From Desulfurellaceae bacterium (lineage in GTDB: Bacteria > Campylobacterota_A > Desulfurellia > Desulfurellales > Hippeaceae): a stretch of 45,757 nucleotides of DNA. The position numbers were made by a program, and so were the translations under genes. The notes below the pieces were generated by a model, which ran no database searches, was not told the origin of the DNA, and saw only the letters and a list, made by a program, of their open reading frames with translations. This document shows positions 28,458 through 38,073 of this stretch, piece by piece. The stretch is from NCBI GenBank assembly GCA_015486965.1, contig WFQQ01000067.1, forward strand, positions 1 through 45,757. Reading direction: 5' to 3'. Position 1 is the stretch's first letter. The number at the start of each line of letters is the position of its first letter.

Positions 28458-30011
28458 TTGCTGACAATGATTGGGCAGCAGATTAACATCAAAGAGGGAT
28501 ACCTTTCTATAATCCATGAAACAAGCAAGATACTGAGTAAAAAGAACACATTGAATGAGTCCTTAAAAGAGATTTTAAAAATTCTATACTCATATTGGGA
28601 TGCTCCCATATCCTTTGTCGCACTTTACGATAACCAGTTGGGAAACCTAAGGATAGTTGAAAGCTTTGGTATGACGAAAAAGGAAGCGGCAAAGGGAATA
28701 TTTAAAAAGGGAGAGGGTGTTGTTGGCAGCATATTTAAAAACGAAGTACCTGCCATAATTTACGATATAAAAAATGAGCCCAAATATCTCAATAAAACAA
28801 GATTGACAAAGAGAATAGGGAGCGAACTTGTTTTTTTAGGTGTTCCTATAAAAGTAGGAGGGGAAAAGTTCGGTGTTCTGTGCACATACAAGGAGAAAAC
28901 AAGGAGCTTCTCCCACGATGACGCCATAAAAATGTTATCAACTCTTGCCACCTTAATCGGTCTAACCAAAAAGATGTATGAAAGGATGGAAGAAGAAAGA
29001 AAATTCTGGCAGGAAGAGAAAGAGATACTCTTAAACACCATAAGTAAAGAGGCAATCGCCCTGAACGATATAATAGGAGTGTCAGATGCCATATCCAATT
29101 TAAAAAAGATTCTCCTAAAAGTAGCAATGGCAGACTCAACCATTCTGATCACGGGTGAAAGCGGAACGGGAAAGAGCCTCATTGCCAAAACAATACACAA
29201 ACTGAGTCCGAGGAGGGATAAACCGTTTGCAACGATTAACTGTGCCGCTATTCCCGAAAATCTACTTGAGAGCGAGCTCTTTGGTTACGAAAAGGGTGCA
29301 TTTACTGGAGCATCATCAAGAAAAAGAGGTAAGTTTGAACTTGCCAACGGAGGTACTCTATTTTTGGACGAGATAGGCGATATGCCACTGACACTACAGG
29401 CAAAACTACTCAATGTACTTCAGGACAAAGAGATATCAAGACTTGGCAGCGAACAGACCATACCAATAGATGTAAGAATTATAGCGGCAACAAACAAAAA
29501 TATAGAAAAGCTTGTAAGTTTGGGGCACTTCAGGGAAGATTTGTATTACAGACTCAATGTGATACCTATACATGTTCCAGCGTTAAGAGAAAGAAGGGAA
29601 GATATCCCCATTTTGATAGACTACTTTTTAAAGAAATTTAACAAAATTTACAAAAAACGACTGACAATAGAAAAAGATGCCGTTAAGGCTATGGTCAACT
29701 ACAGGTGGGGTGGAAATATAAGGGAGCTTGAAAATACAATAGAGAGACTTGTAATAATGAACGATTACACAATAGGGCTAAAAGACCTGCCACTCTACAT
29801 AAGGGAAGAAGAGCCAGAAATCAACTTGGAAAATGAAAAGACACTAAAAGATATGCCGATGACCATAGAGAACATCGAAAAGCAACAAATTCAGGAAGCC
29901 TTGAAAAAGACAGGATATGTAAAATCAAAAGCGGCACGACTGCTTGGATATACAATAAGACAGTTGGATTACAGGATTAAAAAGTACGACATAAAAATTC
30001 ATAAACTGTAG
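28458..30011 (+). CDS. Sigma-54-dependent Fis-family regulator with N-terminal GAF (NifA-like)
   Basis: GAF segment, [48 protein letters not shown]-type motif, C-terminal [27 protein letters not shown]; start is TTG 28458 or ATG 28467. Confidence 0.94.
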   Translation: MLTMIGQQINIKEGYLSIIHETSKILSKKNTLNESLKEILKILYSYWDAPISFVALYDNQLGNLRIVESFGMTKKEAAKGIFKKGEGVVGSIFKNEVPAIIYDIKNEPKYLNKTRLTKRIGSELVFLGVPIKVGGEKFGVLCTYKEKTRSFSHDDAIKMLSTLATLIGLTKKMYERMEEERKFWQEEKEILLNTISKEAIALNDIIGVSDAISNLKKILLKVAMADSTILITGESGTGKSLIAKTIHKLSPRRDKPFATINCAAIPENLLESELFGYEKGAFTGASSRKRGKFELANGGTLFLDEIGDMPLTLQAKLLNVLQDKEISRLGSEQTIPIDVRIIAATNKNIEKLVSLGHFREDLYYRLNVIPIHVPALRERREDIPILIDYFLKKFNKIYKKRLTIEKDAVKAMVNYRWGGNIRELENTIERLVIMNDYTIGLKDLPLYIREEEPEINLENEKTLKDMPMTIENIEKQQIQEALKKTGYVKSKAARLLGYTIRQLDYRIKKYDIKIHKL

Positions 30012-30250
30012 ATGTAGGCTAAAATCTTGGCAACCGCTTCGTAAAGCTCCTCTGGTATCTCTTCATCGAGTTTGAGCCTGTAAAGGCTATCTGCAAGCTC
30101 TGCGTCCCTTTCAATATGTATATCATACTCTTTGGCTATTCTTTCAATGCTTTCTGCAATATAGCCCCTTCCCTTTGCCACCACTTTAGGAGCATTGTCT
30201 TCATTAATCTTATATTTTAAAGCAACTGCCTTTTTATCCTCATCCATCAA
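29999..30250 (-). CDS. Standalone FlhB C-terminal-like protein (FlhX/EscU-YscU cytoplasmic domain family)
   Basis: [76 protein letters not shown]; no transmembrane region and no NPTH autocleavage motif. Confidence 0.88.
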   Translation of the reverse strand: MMDEDKKAVALKYKINEDNAPKVVAKGRGYIAESIERIAKEYDIHIERDAELADSLYRLKLDEEIPEELYEAVAKILAYIYSL

Positions 30251-32349
30251 TACTCCCTCTTTATACTGAAAAGCCCTGTAAGGTTTAGTGTTAGCCAGAA
30301 ACCCCTATCAAGCCGCGTTTGGTAACTCCCATCGTCCTGTTCCTCGGGAGATCTTGTTAGGTAAAAATCAAGACCCACACTCCAGCAATCCTCGCTATAC
30401 AGAAAACCAAACTTCCGTGATGGGTAGTACGAGTAGTGCAAACTCCTCTCGAAAGAGGCATAAACATACAAACCCTTTAAAGGGTATCCATAAATCTTTG
30501 CATTTACACTCTCGTCATTCAGGTTGTAATCACTATCCCTTGACATATTATAACCAGCCGTAAACCCGACCTTGCTATTGCCTACATCCAAGCTTTCAGA
30601 AGAGTCTAAAAACATGTGTTTTTTAAAAAAGTAGTGGGCTTTGCTTGTAAGCTTTAGAAAGTCAAATGGCTTAATTGTAGTCTCCTCGTAAATGGGTGGA
30701 AACGGTGTATGGTACTCTTTTGCAAAATCGTAATATGCAGTAATTCTGTTGTAAAAAATCTGCCTGTATGAGGCTTTACCGTTATCTATATACTTAGCCG
30801 TGAAAATATTTTCCAAATCCAATGTTATCTTATTCGTCTTTGAGTAAATCGGGACAAAATCTGGAAACTTCTGGTTTCTTTCAGGTATGTATTGATATGA
30901 AAGCGTTGGCTTTATCGTATGCTTCAAACCTTCAAAACCCTGCTCACTGTTATTGAGAAAAATACCGTACAGAGAAGTACTTAAAGACAGGTCATATTCT
31001 GGAATAAACGCCCTTCTTGTGTAGTCTTTGCTATCTGGAGCAATCTCCCATCTTGAGTAAATCTGATGGGCTCCAACCTTGGGTGTAATACTAAAGTGAG
31101 AGAGCTTAAACGGATATGAAAGAAAACCCGTGGAGTCGGTGTAAAAACCTCTCTTTCCCTCTATTCTGAAGTCGTTTGAGACCGTCTGTTTAAAGTCAAG
31201 AGTCAGATTGCGATAGAGCTTCTTATTTATAACACCAAACTTGACAACGGGCATCTCCTGCAGGGTGGCTCGGTTGTTTTGAGATATCAAATCTTGATAG
31301 AACTGGGCGTAAGCGTTAAAGAAATACTCTTTGTAATTTAGATAATAGGACGCCTTGGATGTTGTGTATCTATCTGAAGATGTCTCGATATTACTCATAT
31401 CTATAACCCGCAGGTTATTTCTATTATTAACAATGTTTACATCGTAAGTTAAATACCCATATCTACCCAGATCTGCATACTGTTTTGCCTTAAAATTAAC
31501 CCTCGTCATTCTATGGGCTGATGTAATGTAGGGAATTTTCTCTTTGTAAACTGTAATATCCCACTTTCCCTTTGAGTATTTAGTCCAGTAAAACCTATAT
31601 TGACTCCTTATACCCCTTCCCCTTTGTGTGTAAATAAACGGATAAAAAGTTATATCCTGAGACGGTCCCAGATTTAAGAAGAAGGGCTGTATGTACTTAA
31701 AACCATAGTATGAGGAGAGCCCTATATGAGGCATTAAGAAACCAGTCTTCCTTTTTTTGTTAAGATTTCTATGAATAAAGGGTAAGAAAAACACAGGAAC
31801 AGACCTTACCTTCATTATGACTGGATAGGCATTCAAGAACCTGTCCTTGACAACATAGGTATTCCAAGCCTCTATTGACCATTTTGGGTGGGAATTACCC
31901 TTTAAATTAACGAAGTCAGGACAGTAACAGCTGGTTATAGCGCCTTTTTTAATAAAATATCGCTCCTTACCCAACACTATAATCCTTTTTGCCCGTGCAT
32001 ATAGATGGTTGCTCTTTATAAAAAGTACTGCGTTTTCTATATAACCTGAGTAAGTAGAGTAGTTAAATATTGCGTAGCTTCCTTTAACCCAATTACCCGC
32101 CTTGTCTTTTATAAACACATGTCCTTTAGCCTCTGCTTCTGAGTTGGTCTCATTGTAGCTGACCTTGTCCGCCTTCAACACATAGTTGACATCGTAAATT
32201 GTGCAGTTTCCGTAAGCATAATAGGTCGAAAGCTTTTTGTTGTAAGAGACATGATCGGCTTTTATATGTATAAAAGTCTCTTGAGCTTTTGCTGTAAAAC
32301 AGTATAGAGTAGCTATAATAACGAAGGCAATAAGTTTCAGCCTGTTCAT
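30247..32349 (-). CDS. lptD: LPS-assembly protein LptD (OstA/Imp)
   Basis: Signal peptide MNRLKLIAFVIIATLYCFTAKA, IKADHVSYNKKLSTYYAYGNCTIYDVNYVLKADKVSYNETNSEAEAKGHVFI, VPVFFLPFIHRNLNKKRKTGFLMPHIGLSSYYGFKYIQPFFLNL. Confidence 0.92.
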   Translation of the reverse strand: MNRLKLIAFVIIATLYCFTAKAQETFIHIKADHVSYNKKLSTYYAYGNCTIYDVNYVLKADKVSYNETNSEAEAKGHVFIKDKAGNWVKGSYAIFNYSTYSGYIENAVLFIKSNHLYARAKRIIVLGKERYFIKKGAITSCYCPDFVNLKGNSHPKWSIEAWNTYVVKDRFLNAYPVIMKVRSVPVFFLPFIHRNLNKKRKTGFLMPHIGLSSYYGFKYIQPFFLNLGPSQDITFYPFIYTQRGRGIRSQYRFYWTKYSKGKWDITVYKEKIPYITSAHRMTRVNFKAKQYADLGRYGYLTYDVNIVNNRNNLRVIDMSNIETSSDRYTTSKASYYLNYKEYFFNAYAQFYQDLISQNNRATLQEMPVVKFGVINKKLYRNLTLDFKQTVSNDFRIEGKRGFYTDSTGFLSYPFKLSHFSITPKVGAHQIYSRWEIAPDSKDYTRRAFIPEYDLSLSTSLYGIFLNNSEQGFEGLKHTIKPTLSYQYIPERNQKFPDFVPIYSKTNKITLDLENIFTAKYIDNGKASYRQIFYNRITAYYDFAKEYHTPFPPIYEETTIKPFDFLKLTSKAHYFFKKHMFLDSSESLDVGNSKVGFTAGYNMSRDSDYNLNDESVNAKIYGYPLKGLYVYASFERSLHYSYYPSRKFGFLYSEDCWSVGLDFYLTRSPEEQDDGSYQTRLDRGFWLTLNLTGLFSIKREY

Positions 32350-32357
32350 TTAGGAAA

Positions 32358-32386
32358 AATATATTAAAAATATTAACGATTGGCAA
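32358..32386 (-). promoter_or_regulatory. Sigma70-like promoter candidate for lptD
   Basis: Minus strand TTGCCA (32386-32381), 17-nt spacer, TATATT (32363-32358). Confidence 0.6.
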
Positions 32387-32394
32387 TAAATAAA

Positions 32395-32422
32395 TTGATA
32401 AAAAGCGGGATTTAATTATACT
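32395..32422 (+). promoter_or_regulatory. Sigma70-like promoter candidate for the DUF302 gene
   Basis: TTGATA (32395-32400), 16-nt spacer, TATACT (32417-32422), then AAGGAGGG and ATG 32456. Confidence 0.65.
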
Positions 32423-32455
32423 GTTTTTAAATTAAATGTTTAAGGAGGGCAGAAG

Positions 32456-32944
32456 ATGAGCAAAACCGTCAGTTTTATTGGAGGATTGCTTGCAGGAGCT
32501 GGGGCTCTTGGTGTTGCTGGAATGAAACTGTTTCAATCAAAAATGGTTGTAGAGATAGAAAGTCCCAAAAGCTTTGAAGAGACATGTGAGGCTATAGAGA
32601 AAACGATACCTGAGTTCGCAGATGAAGGTTGGGGATTTCCTTTTGACAAGTGGAACTTCTATAAAGTTTTTGAGAAAAATAACATAGAGGTACCCGACAT
32701 AAGAAAACTTACGGTGTATTTTATCTGCAACGCCAGACTATCCGCTAAGGTAATAAACGAGAACAACGCAATGGCTGGCATAATGCCGTGCTCCTGGGCT
32801 GTTATGGAAAAGACAGACGGAAAAACCTATATTGCAAAAATGAACATAGGCTTAATGTCAAAAATGTTCACGGGAACCATAAAAGAGACCATGGAAATCG
32901 TGGAAGAAACAGAGAAAAGGATGTTTGAAAAGATTTTTTCGTAA
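32456..32944 (+). CDS. DUF302-family protein with N-terminal hydrophobic anchor
   Basis: SFIGGLLAGAGALGVAGMKLF anchor; ESPKSFEETCEAIEKTIPEFADEGWGFPFDKWNFYKVFEKNNI...VYFICNARLSAKVINENNAMAGIMPCSWAVMEKTDGKTYIAKMNIGLMSKMF. Confidence 0.82.
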   Translation: MSKTVSFIGGLLAGAGALGVAGMKLFQSKMVVEIESPKSFEETCEAIEKTIPEFADEGWGFPFDKWNFYKVFEKNNIEVPDIRKLTVYFICNARLSAKVINENNAMAGIMPCSWAVMEKTDGKTYIAKMNIGLMSKMFTGTIKETMEIVEETEKRMFEKIFS

Positions 32945-32950
32945 TCTATT

Positions 32951-34276
32951 TCAGGGGCCGTCTGCCTCTTTTTCTTTTTGAACTACTTTTCCCATAAGGT
33001 CAAATGGATTCATAAGCTTTTCTACATAAACGGGGACAATCTCTCCTTTTTTGAGATTTTTACCCTCAACAAATACAGCACCGTCAATCTCTATGGCACT
33101 TCTGTAGCTTCTACCTATATAATAGCCATCGAGCTCCTTAGCCTCCCCATCCACCATAACATCAACTGTTTTACCGATAAACCGAGAGTTTATCTCCTCA
33201 CTTACGGAGGATGCTAAAGCCTCTATCTCCATAAGCCTCATTTCTTTGATTCTACTGTCCATGTCTTCAAACCGCTTAAAAGAAAGAGTTCCATCTTCAT
33301 GGTAGTATTTGAAAAATCCCGCCCAATCCAACTTAAACTCACCAACAAAGTCCACAAGCTCCTCAAAATCCTCATCGGTTTCGGTAGGAAATCCGATTAT
33401 AAATGTAGAGCGGATAGCTATATCATCTATTTTTTCTTTGAGTTTATACAAAAGCTTTTCAATATCCCGTTTAGAATACAGCCTACCCATATCCTTTAAA
33501 ACCTTGTCAGAAACATGCTGCAGGGGTATATCGAGATAGTGCACAACCCTTTTTGAGCTTGAAATAAAATCTATAAGCTCATCCGTAATAAAGCTCGGGT
33601 ATGTGTACATTACCCTAATCCAGTCAATACCGTTAACATCCTCAAGCTTCTCAAGCAACCTGACAAGCTGGTTATTCTTTCCCCTCTCAAACATGTAAGC
33701 AGTTGTATCCTGCGCAACAATGTAAAGCTCTTTGGCTCCTTTTTCTGCAAGAATCCATGTTTCATCAACAAGCTCATCCATATCTCTACTTCGAAATCCA
33801 CCTTTTATTAAAGGGATGGAGCAGAATGTACAGCCGTTGGAACAGCCGTCTGCTATCTTCAGGTATCCAATGTGGGGCTCTTCAATCAACTCACGATATC
33901 TATAGGGCTTTTCCTCTTCAAAGCTCCTATCCAAAACCACATCTGTAATTTTATCAAGCTCATTAACACCCAAAAAAGCATCAACCTCGGGAAATTCCTC
34001 TTTCAACTCATTCTTATAGCGCTCATAGAGACAACCGCATACAACAAGCTTTCTCAGACCTTCTTTTTTTAATTCAAGAAGCTCAAGTATTGTTTCTATG
34101 GACTCTTCCTTTGCTGGCTCAATAAAACCACATGTGTTAACTAAAACAACATCCGCTTTTTCTGGGGTTTTTACAATTTCACAGCCACCAAACTTCAAAA
34201 GTCCAGCCATAAACTCACTATCTGCTGTGTTCTTGGGACAGCCCAAGCTCTCAATATAAACTTTAGGCTCTTCCAT
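32951..34276 (-). CDS. rimO: Ribosomal protein S12 methylthiotransferase RimO
   Basis: VYIESLGCPKNTADSEFMAGLL, ADVVLVNTCGFIEPAKEESIETILEL, LKIADGCSNGCTFCSIPLIKGGFRSR, C-terminal TRAM-like region. Confidence 0.96.
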   Translation of the reverse strand: MEEPKVYIESLGCPKNTADSEFMAGLLKFGGCEIVKTPEKADVVLVNTCGFIEPAKEESIETILELLELKKEGLRKLVVCGCLYERYKNELKEEFPEVDAFLGVNELDKITDVVLDRSFEEEKPYRYRELIEEPHIGYLKIADGCSNGCTFCSIPLIKGGFRSRDMDELVDETWILAEKGAKELYIVAQDTTAYMFERGKNNQLVRLLEKLEDVNGIDWIRVMYTYPSFITDELIDFISSSKRVVHYLDIPLQHVSDKVLKDMGRLYSKRDIEKLLYKLKEKIDDIAIRSTFIIGFPTETDEDFEELVDFVGEFKLDWAGFFKYYHEDGTLSFKRFEDMDSRIKEMRLMEIEALASSVSEEINSRFIGKTVDVMVDGEAKELDGYYIGRSYRSAIEIDGAVFVEGKNLKKGEIVPVYVEKLMNPFDLMGKVVQKEKEADGP

Positions 34277-36086
34277 GTTTTATCATTCTCCTTTTCTGGG
34301 CAGAAAGTATTACCTTCCTCAAGCGGACAGAAAGTGGTGTTACCTCAACACACTCATCCTCTCTGATGAAATTAACTGCACGCTGCAGATTCATTGGCAG
34401 AACTGGAGCAAGAATTATGTTATCATCTCTACCCGCAGCCCTCATGTTGGACAACTTTTTCTCCTTGGTTGGGTTAACATCCAAATCGTTCTCCCTGTTG
34501 TGCTCACCTATAATCATACCCTCATATACCTTTTCTCCTGGCTTTATAAACAGCCTTCCCCTTGGCTCAAGGTTAAAAAGCGCGTAAGGCGTGGCAACAC
34601 CCTCTCTGTCAGAAACAAGGGAACCGCTGAATCTACTTTTAATGTCTCCCAAAAACTCCTCATAACCCTCAAGGTAGCTGTTCATAATTCCACTTCCCTT
34701 TGTGTCAGTCAAAAACTCATCCCTAAAACCTATCAAAGCCCTTGTGGGGACAATAAACTCAAGCCTCACCCTTCCAGAGCCCTTATTGGTCAGGTTTACA
34801 AGTTTAGCCCTTCTCGTCTGCAGTTTGCTTGTAATGACACCGACAAACTCCTCACTGCAATCTATAAAAAGGTGCTCTATAGGCTCAAGCAATTTTCCGC
34901 CTTCCTCTTTAAAAATCACCTGAGGCCTTCCAACGGTCAATTCAAACCCCTCTTTTCTCATAGCTTCTATTAATATCACAAGTTGCAGCTCACCTCGAGC
35001 TTTAACAAGCAGTTTTTCTGGGTCGTCCGTTTCCTCAACCCTTATGGAAACATTCCTCTTCTCTTCAAGGAAAAGCCTATCTTTAATCCTGTTCATCTGC
35101 ACAATCGAACCCTCTTTACCCGCAAAAGGCGATGTATTTATACCAAACATCATAGACACTGTAGGTTCGTCTATCTTCATTGTTGGGAGAGGGTATGGGT
35201 AATCCTTTCGCGTTATAGTGTCCCCTATTGTAATTGATGGAATATCCCCAGCAACAACGGCTATATCGCCAGCTTTCACACTGTGCACCTCTTTCACTCC
35301 CAGACCTTCATAAACCTGAAGTTTATTAATCCTGAATGCAGTCTTTTTGCCCTCTCTATCAATCAACAGCAGTTCATCATCCTTCTTAAGTTCGCTATTT
35401 AAAATCTTGCCTATGGCAAGTCTCCCAAGGTAATCTGAGTACGATACATCGCTAACCTGCATCTGCGGCGGTTTTGAGCCTTCTACCACTGGAGCATCCA
35501 CACGACTGACAATGGCTTCAAACAGAGGTTTTAAATCCTTTGAATTATCATCAAGTGACTTTTTTGCCACACCTTCTTTTGCAACGCAGTAAAAATAATC
35601 AAAGTCGAGCTGCTCATCACTGGCATCCAAATCTATGAAAAGGTCGTATATTTCATCTAACACCTCGTCTGGTCTTGCATCTTTTCTATCTATCTTGTTC
35701 AAAACCACAATTATCGGCAACCTTTTCTCAAGCGCTTTCTTTAACACAAAACGGGTCTGCGGCAAAACACCTTCAGCGGCATCCACAAGCAATAAAGCTC
35801 CATCAACCATGGATAGAGCTCGCTCCACCTCTCCTCCAAAGTCGGCATGTCCTGGTGTATCGACAATGTTTATCTTAACCCCGTTGAAATTAACCGAACA
35901 GTTCTTAGCCCTTATGGTTATTCCATGCTCACGCTCAAGCTCCATAGAATCCAGCACCCTATCCCTAACAACCTGATTGTCCCGAAATAGACCACTCTGC
36001 TTGAGCATAGCATCAACAAGGGTGGTTTTTCCGTGATCCACATGCGCTATGATAGCAATGTTTCTAATACTTGCATTTCTTTCCAT
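34263..36086 (-). CDS. typA: Translational GTPase TypA/BipA
   Basis: IRNIAIIAHVDHGKTTLVDAMLKQSGLFR, EREHGITIRAKN, VDTPGHADFGGEVERALSMVDGALLLVDAAEG, MQVSDVSYSDYLGRLAIG. Confidence 0.97.
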   Translation of the reverse strand: MERNASIRNIAIIAHVDHGKTTLVDAMLKQSGLFRDNQVVRDRVLDSMELEREHGITIRAKNCSVNFNGVKINIVDTPGHADFGGEVERALSMVDGALLLVDAAEGVLPQTRFVLKKALEKRLPIIVVLNKIDRKDARPDEVLDEIYDLFIDLDASDEQLDFDYFYCVAKEGVAKKSLDDNSKDLKPLFEAIVSRVDAPVVEGSKPPQMQVSDVSYSDYLGRLAIGKILNSELKKDDELLLIDREGKKTAFRINKLQVYEGLGVKEVHSVKAGDIAVVAGDIPSITIGDTITRKDYPYPLPTMKIDEPTVSMMFGINTSPFAGKEGSIVQMNRIKDRLFLEEKRNVSIRVEETDDPEKLLVKARGELQLVILIEAMRKEGFELTVGRPQVIFKEEGGKLLEPIEHLFIDCSEEFVGVITSKLQTRRAKLVNLTNKGSGRVRLEFIVPTRALIGFRDEFLTDTKGSGIMNSYLEGYEEFLGDIKSRFSGSLVSDREGVATPYALFNLEPRGRLFIKPGEKVYEGMIIGEHNRENDLDVNPTKEKKLSNMRAAGRDDNIILAPVLPMNLQRAVNFIREDECVEVTPLSVRLRKVILSAQKRRMIKHGRA

Positions 36087-36120
36087 TAAATCTCCCTATG
36101 TTTTAGTAGATTTTTAACTA

Positions 36121-37218
36121 TTAGCGGTGGGTTTCTGATGCCTTAATATAGCCTCCAACAAGCTCGTCCATTAACTCCTGAACAGAAACAATTTTATCAA
36201 CCCTGTAAACATTTGCACCCGCAAAGGCAAATCCACCCGCAAACCTGCCCTTCTTTGCATTCACCAAAGCCTGCGTTATGCAGTACGGTGCTTTCCTATA
36301 ATCACACCCTTTGAGACACTGCCAAATACATTTAAAAGGCTGGCGTTTACCGAGCCACACATCCTCTAAAAATTTATTCTTTATCGCCCTTCCGGGTAGT
36401 CCGACAGGGCTTTTTATAATAACAACATCTTCCTTCTTTGCTTTTATATAGGCTTCTTTGAACTTTATATCGGCATCACACTCATGAGTCGCAACAAATC
36501 GGGTTGCCATCTGTACGCCATCCGTTCCTATTTCATTCATAAAGTAATAAATGTCTTCTCCCGTGTATATACCTCCTGCAGCCACAACTGGAACTTTTTT
36601 AGAGTATTTCTTCTCAAACGGCTTAATAGCCTCAATAACGGGGGGTGTAATCTTTTCAAGCGTAAAGTTGGGGTCGTCAATCTCTTCAAGTTTAAAGCCA
36701 AGATGCCCACCTGCCTTGGGTCCCTCAACAACAACCATGTCTGGAATATCTTTATAGTGCCTGTCCCAGTACCTAAAAATTAAAGTTGTAGCCCTTGCAG
36801 AGGAAACTATAACGCTAAACTTCGTATGGGAACCTCTCAGTTTTTCAAAAGGAACACCAAGCGGAAGGCCAGCTCCAGCAAAAATAATATCTGCCTTTGC
36901 CTCTATAGCAACCTCACACAACTCATAAAACTCGGTCATGGCAACCATTATATTCACGCCTATAACACCTTCAGGCGCCTTCTGTCGTGCCCTCTCTATC
37001 TCGTCAATTAAAGCCCTCCTGTTTGTCTCTTGGGGATTCTTCATAAAATCGTTCTCGTAAATCATACCTATCTCGGCTGCAGAAATAACACCCACACCCC
37101 CAGCATTGGCGACAGCACTTGCAAGGCCAGAAAGGGATATGCCAACACCCATTCCACCCTGAATTATGGGGAGCTTTACCTCAAGCTCCTGTATCTTTAA
37201 AGGCGGTATACTCGTCAT
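36121..37218 (-). CDS. Nitronate monooxygenase/NPD-like flavoprotein with C-terminal Cys motif
   Basis: PIIQGGMGVGISLSGLASAVANAGGVGVISAAE, GVNIMVAMTEF, VVAAGGIYTGEDIYYFMNEIGTDGVQMATRFVATHECDA; CIWQCLKGCDYRKAPYC. Confidence 0.87.
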   Translation of the reverse strand: MTSIPPLKIQELEVKLPIIQGGMGVGISLSGLASAVANAGGVGVISAAEIGMIYENDFMKNPQETNRRALIDEIERARQKAPEGVIGVNIMVAMTEFYELCEVAIEAKADIIFAGAGLPLGVPFEKLRGSHTKFSVIVSSARATTLIFRYWDRHYKDIPDMVVVEGPKAGGHLGFKLEEIDDPNFTLEKITPPVIEAIKPFEKKYSKKVPVVAAGGIYTGEDIYYFMNEIGTDGVQMATRFVATHECDADIKFKEAYIKAKKEDVVIIKSPVGLPGRAIKNKFLEDVWLGKRQPFKCIWQCLKGCDYRKAPYCITQALVNAKKGRFAGGFAFAGANVYRVDKIVSVQELMDELVGGYIKASETHR

Positions 37219-37565
37219 GCTTCACTCCCGCTGCTTACGAATATATTCAACAAAAAGCTCACTATACTCATCAGAATAGATGCTGTAAAAGCTGCCCAAA
37301 AACCACTAACATCAAATCCCCTTACGATCTGTGAGGCAATCAAAATCATAACTGTGTTTATAACAAGTGTAAACATACCCATCGTGAGCAGATTTAAGGG
37401 AAGTGTAAGAACAAGCATAATGGGCTTCAAAGATGCATTGAGAAAGCCAATAACCAAACTCGCAATAACTAAAGAAAATATGCTTTTCACAACAACACCT
37501 TTAACTATTATAACTGCAACACCCAGGGCAATAGTGTTTATCGCCCACTTTACCAAGAAAATCAT
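37215..37565 (-). CDS. Phage-holin-4-like small membrane protein (YvlD-type)
   Basis: WAINTIALGVAVIIVKGVVVKSIFSLVIASLVIGFLNASLKPIMLVLTLPLNLLTMGMFTLVINTVMILIASQIV with four hydrophobic segments. Confidence 0.85.
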   Translation of the reverse strand: MIFLVKWAINTIALGVAVIIVKGVVVKSIFSLVIASLVIGFLNASLKPIMLVLTLPLNLLTMGMFTLVINTVMILIASQIVRGFDVSGFWAAFTASILMSIVSFLLNIFVSSGSEA

Positions 37566-37566
37566 T

Positions 37567-38073
37567 TTAGAAATTTATAAACAGTGCATCCCTTATCTTC
37601 AAAGCAAGGTCTTTCAAAACATCCTTAGATATTTCGCTGCGTGCCTTCTCTGTGGCACTAACCTCGTCTTTAGCATTGTAATCCCTGTAGCTCTCCACCG
37701 TCTTCTCTTCTACAACCTTCCCGTTTCTATCCAAAAGCTTAACCTTGACCTCAATAACACACCGATACCTGTTTGCAAAACCTGAGGCATTATACGATAT
37801 AGGATTTACAGAGTAATCGCTGATTTCAACTTTTAGAATACCATCAGCTAACTCCTTAGACTGAACTACAACAACCCTTCTGTCCAGATCAAATGTATCA
37901 ACGAGATCACTTTTCAAATATATCTGAAGATTGGGCTCATCGGTGGAGTTTACCACATTTGCTATGTAAAGTTTCTTTATACCACCTGGCAGAGAGTTAC
38001 TTTCACCAACAAAGTTATAGCTGCATCCAAAAAGGACAAACAGGAAAATAACAAATATATATCTTTTCATCAC
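37567..38073 (-). CDS. lptE: LptE-like LPS-assembly lipoprotein
   Basis: Lipobox signal MMKRYIFVIFLFVLFGCSYNF; GGIKKLYIANVVNSTDEPNLQIYLKSDLVDTFDLDRRVVVV; next to leuS, a common lptE neighbour. Confidence 0.82.
   Translation of the reverse strand: MMKRYIFVIFLFVLFGCSYNFVGESNSLPGGIKKLYIANVVNSTDEPNLQIYLKSDLVDTFDLDRRVVVVQSKELADGILKVEISDYSVNPISYNASGFANRYRCVIEVKVKLLDRNGKVVEEKTVESYRDYNAKDEVSATEKARSEISKDVLKDLALKIRDALFINF

Noticed and set aside
37215-37565. Holin-like protein as a sign of prophage
   Set aside because: This small membrane family is common in chromosomal housekeeping loci; no other phage gene is near
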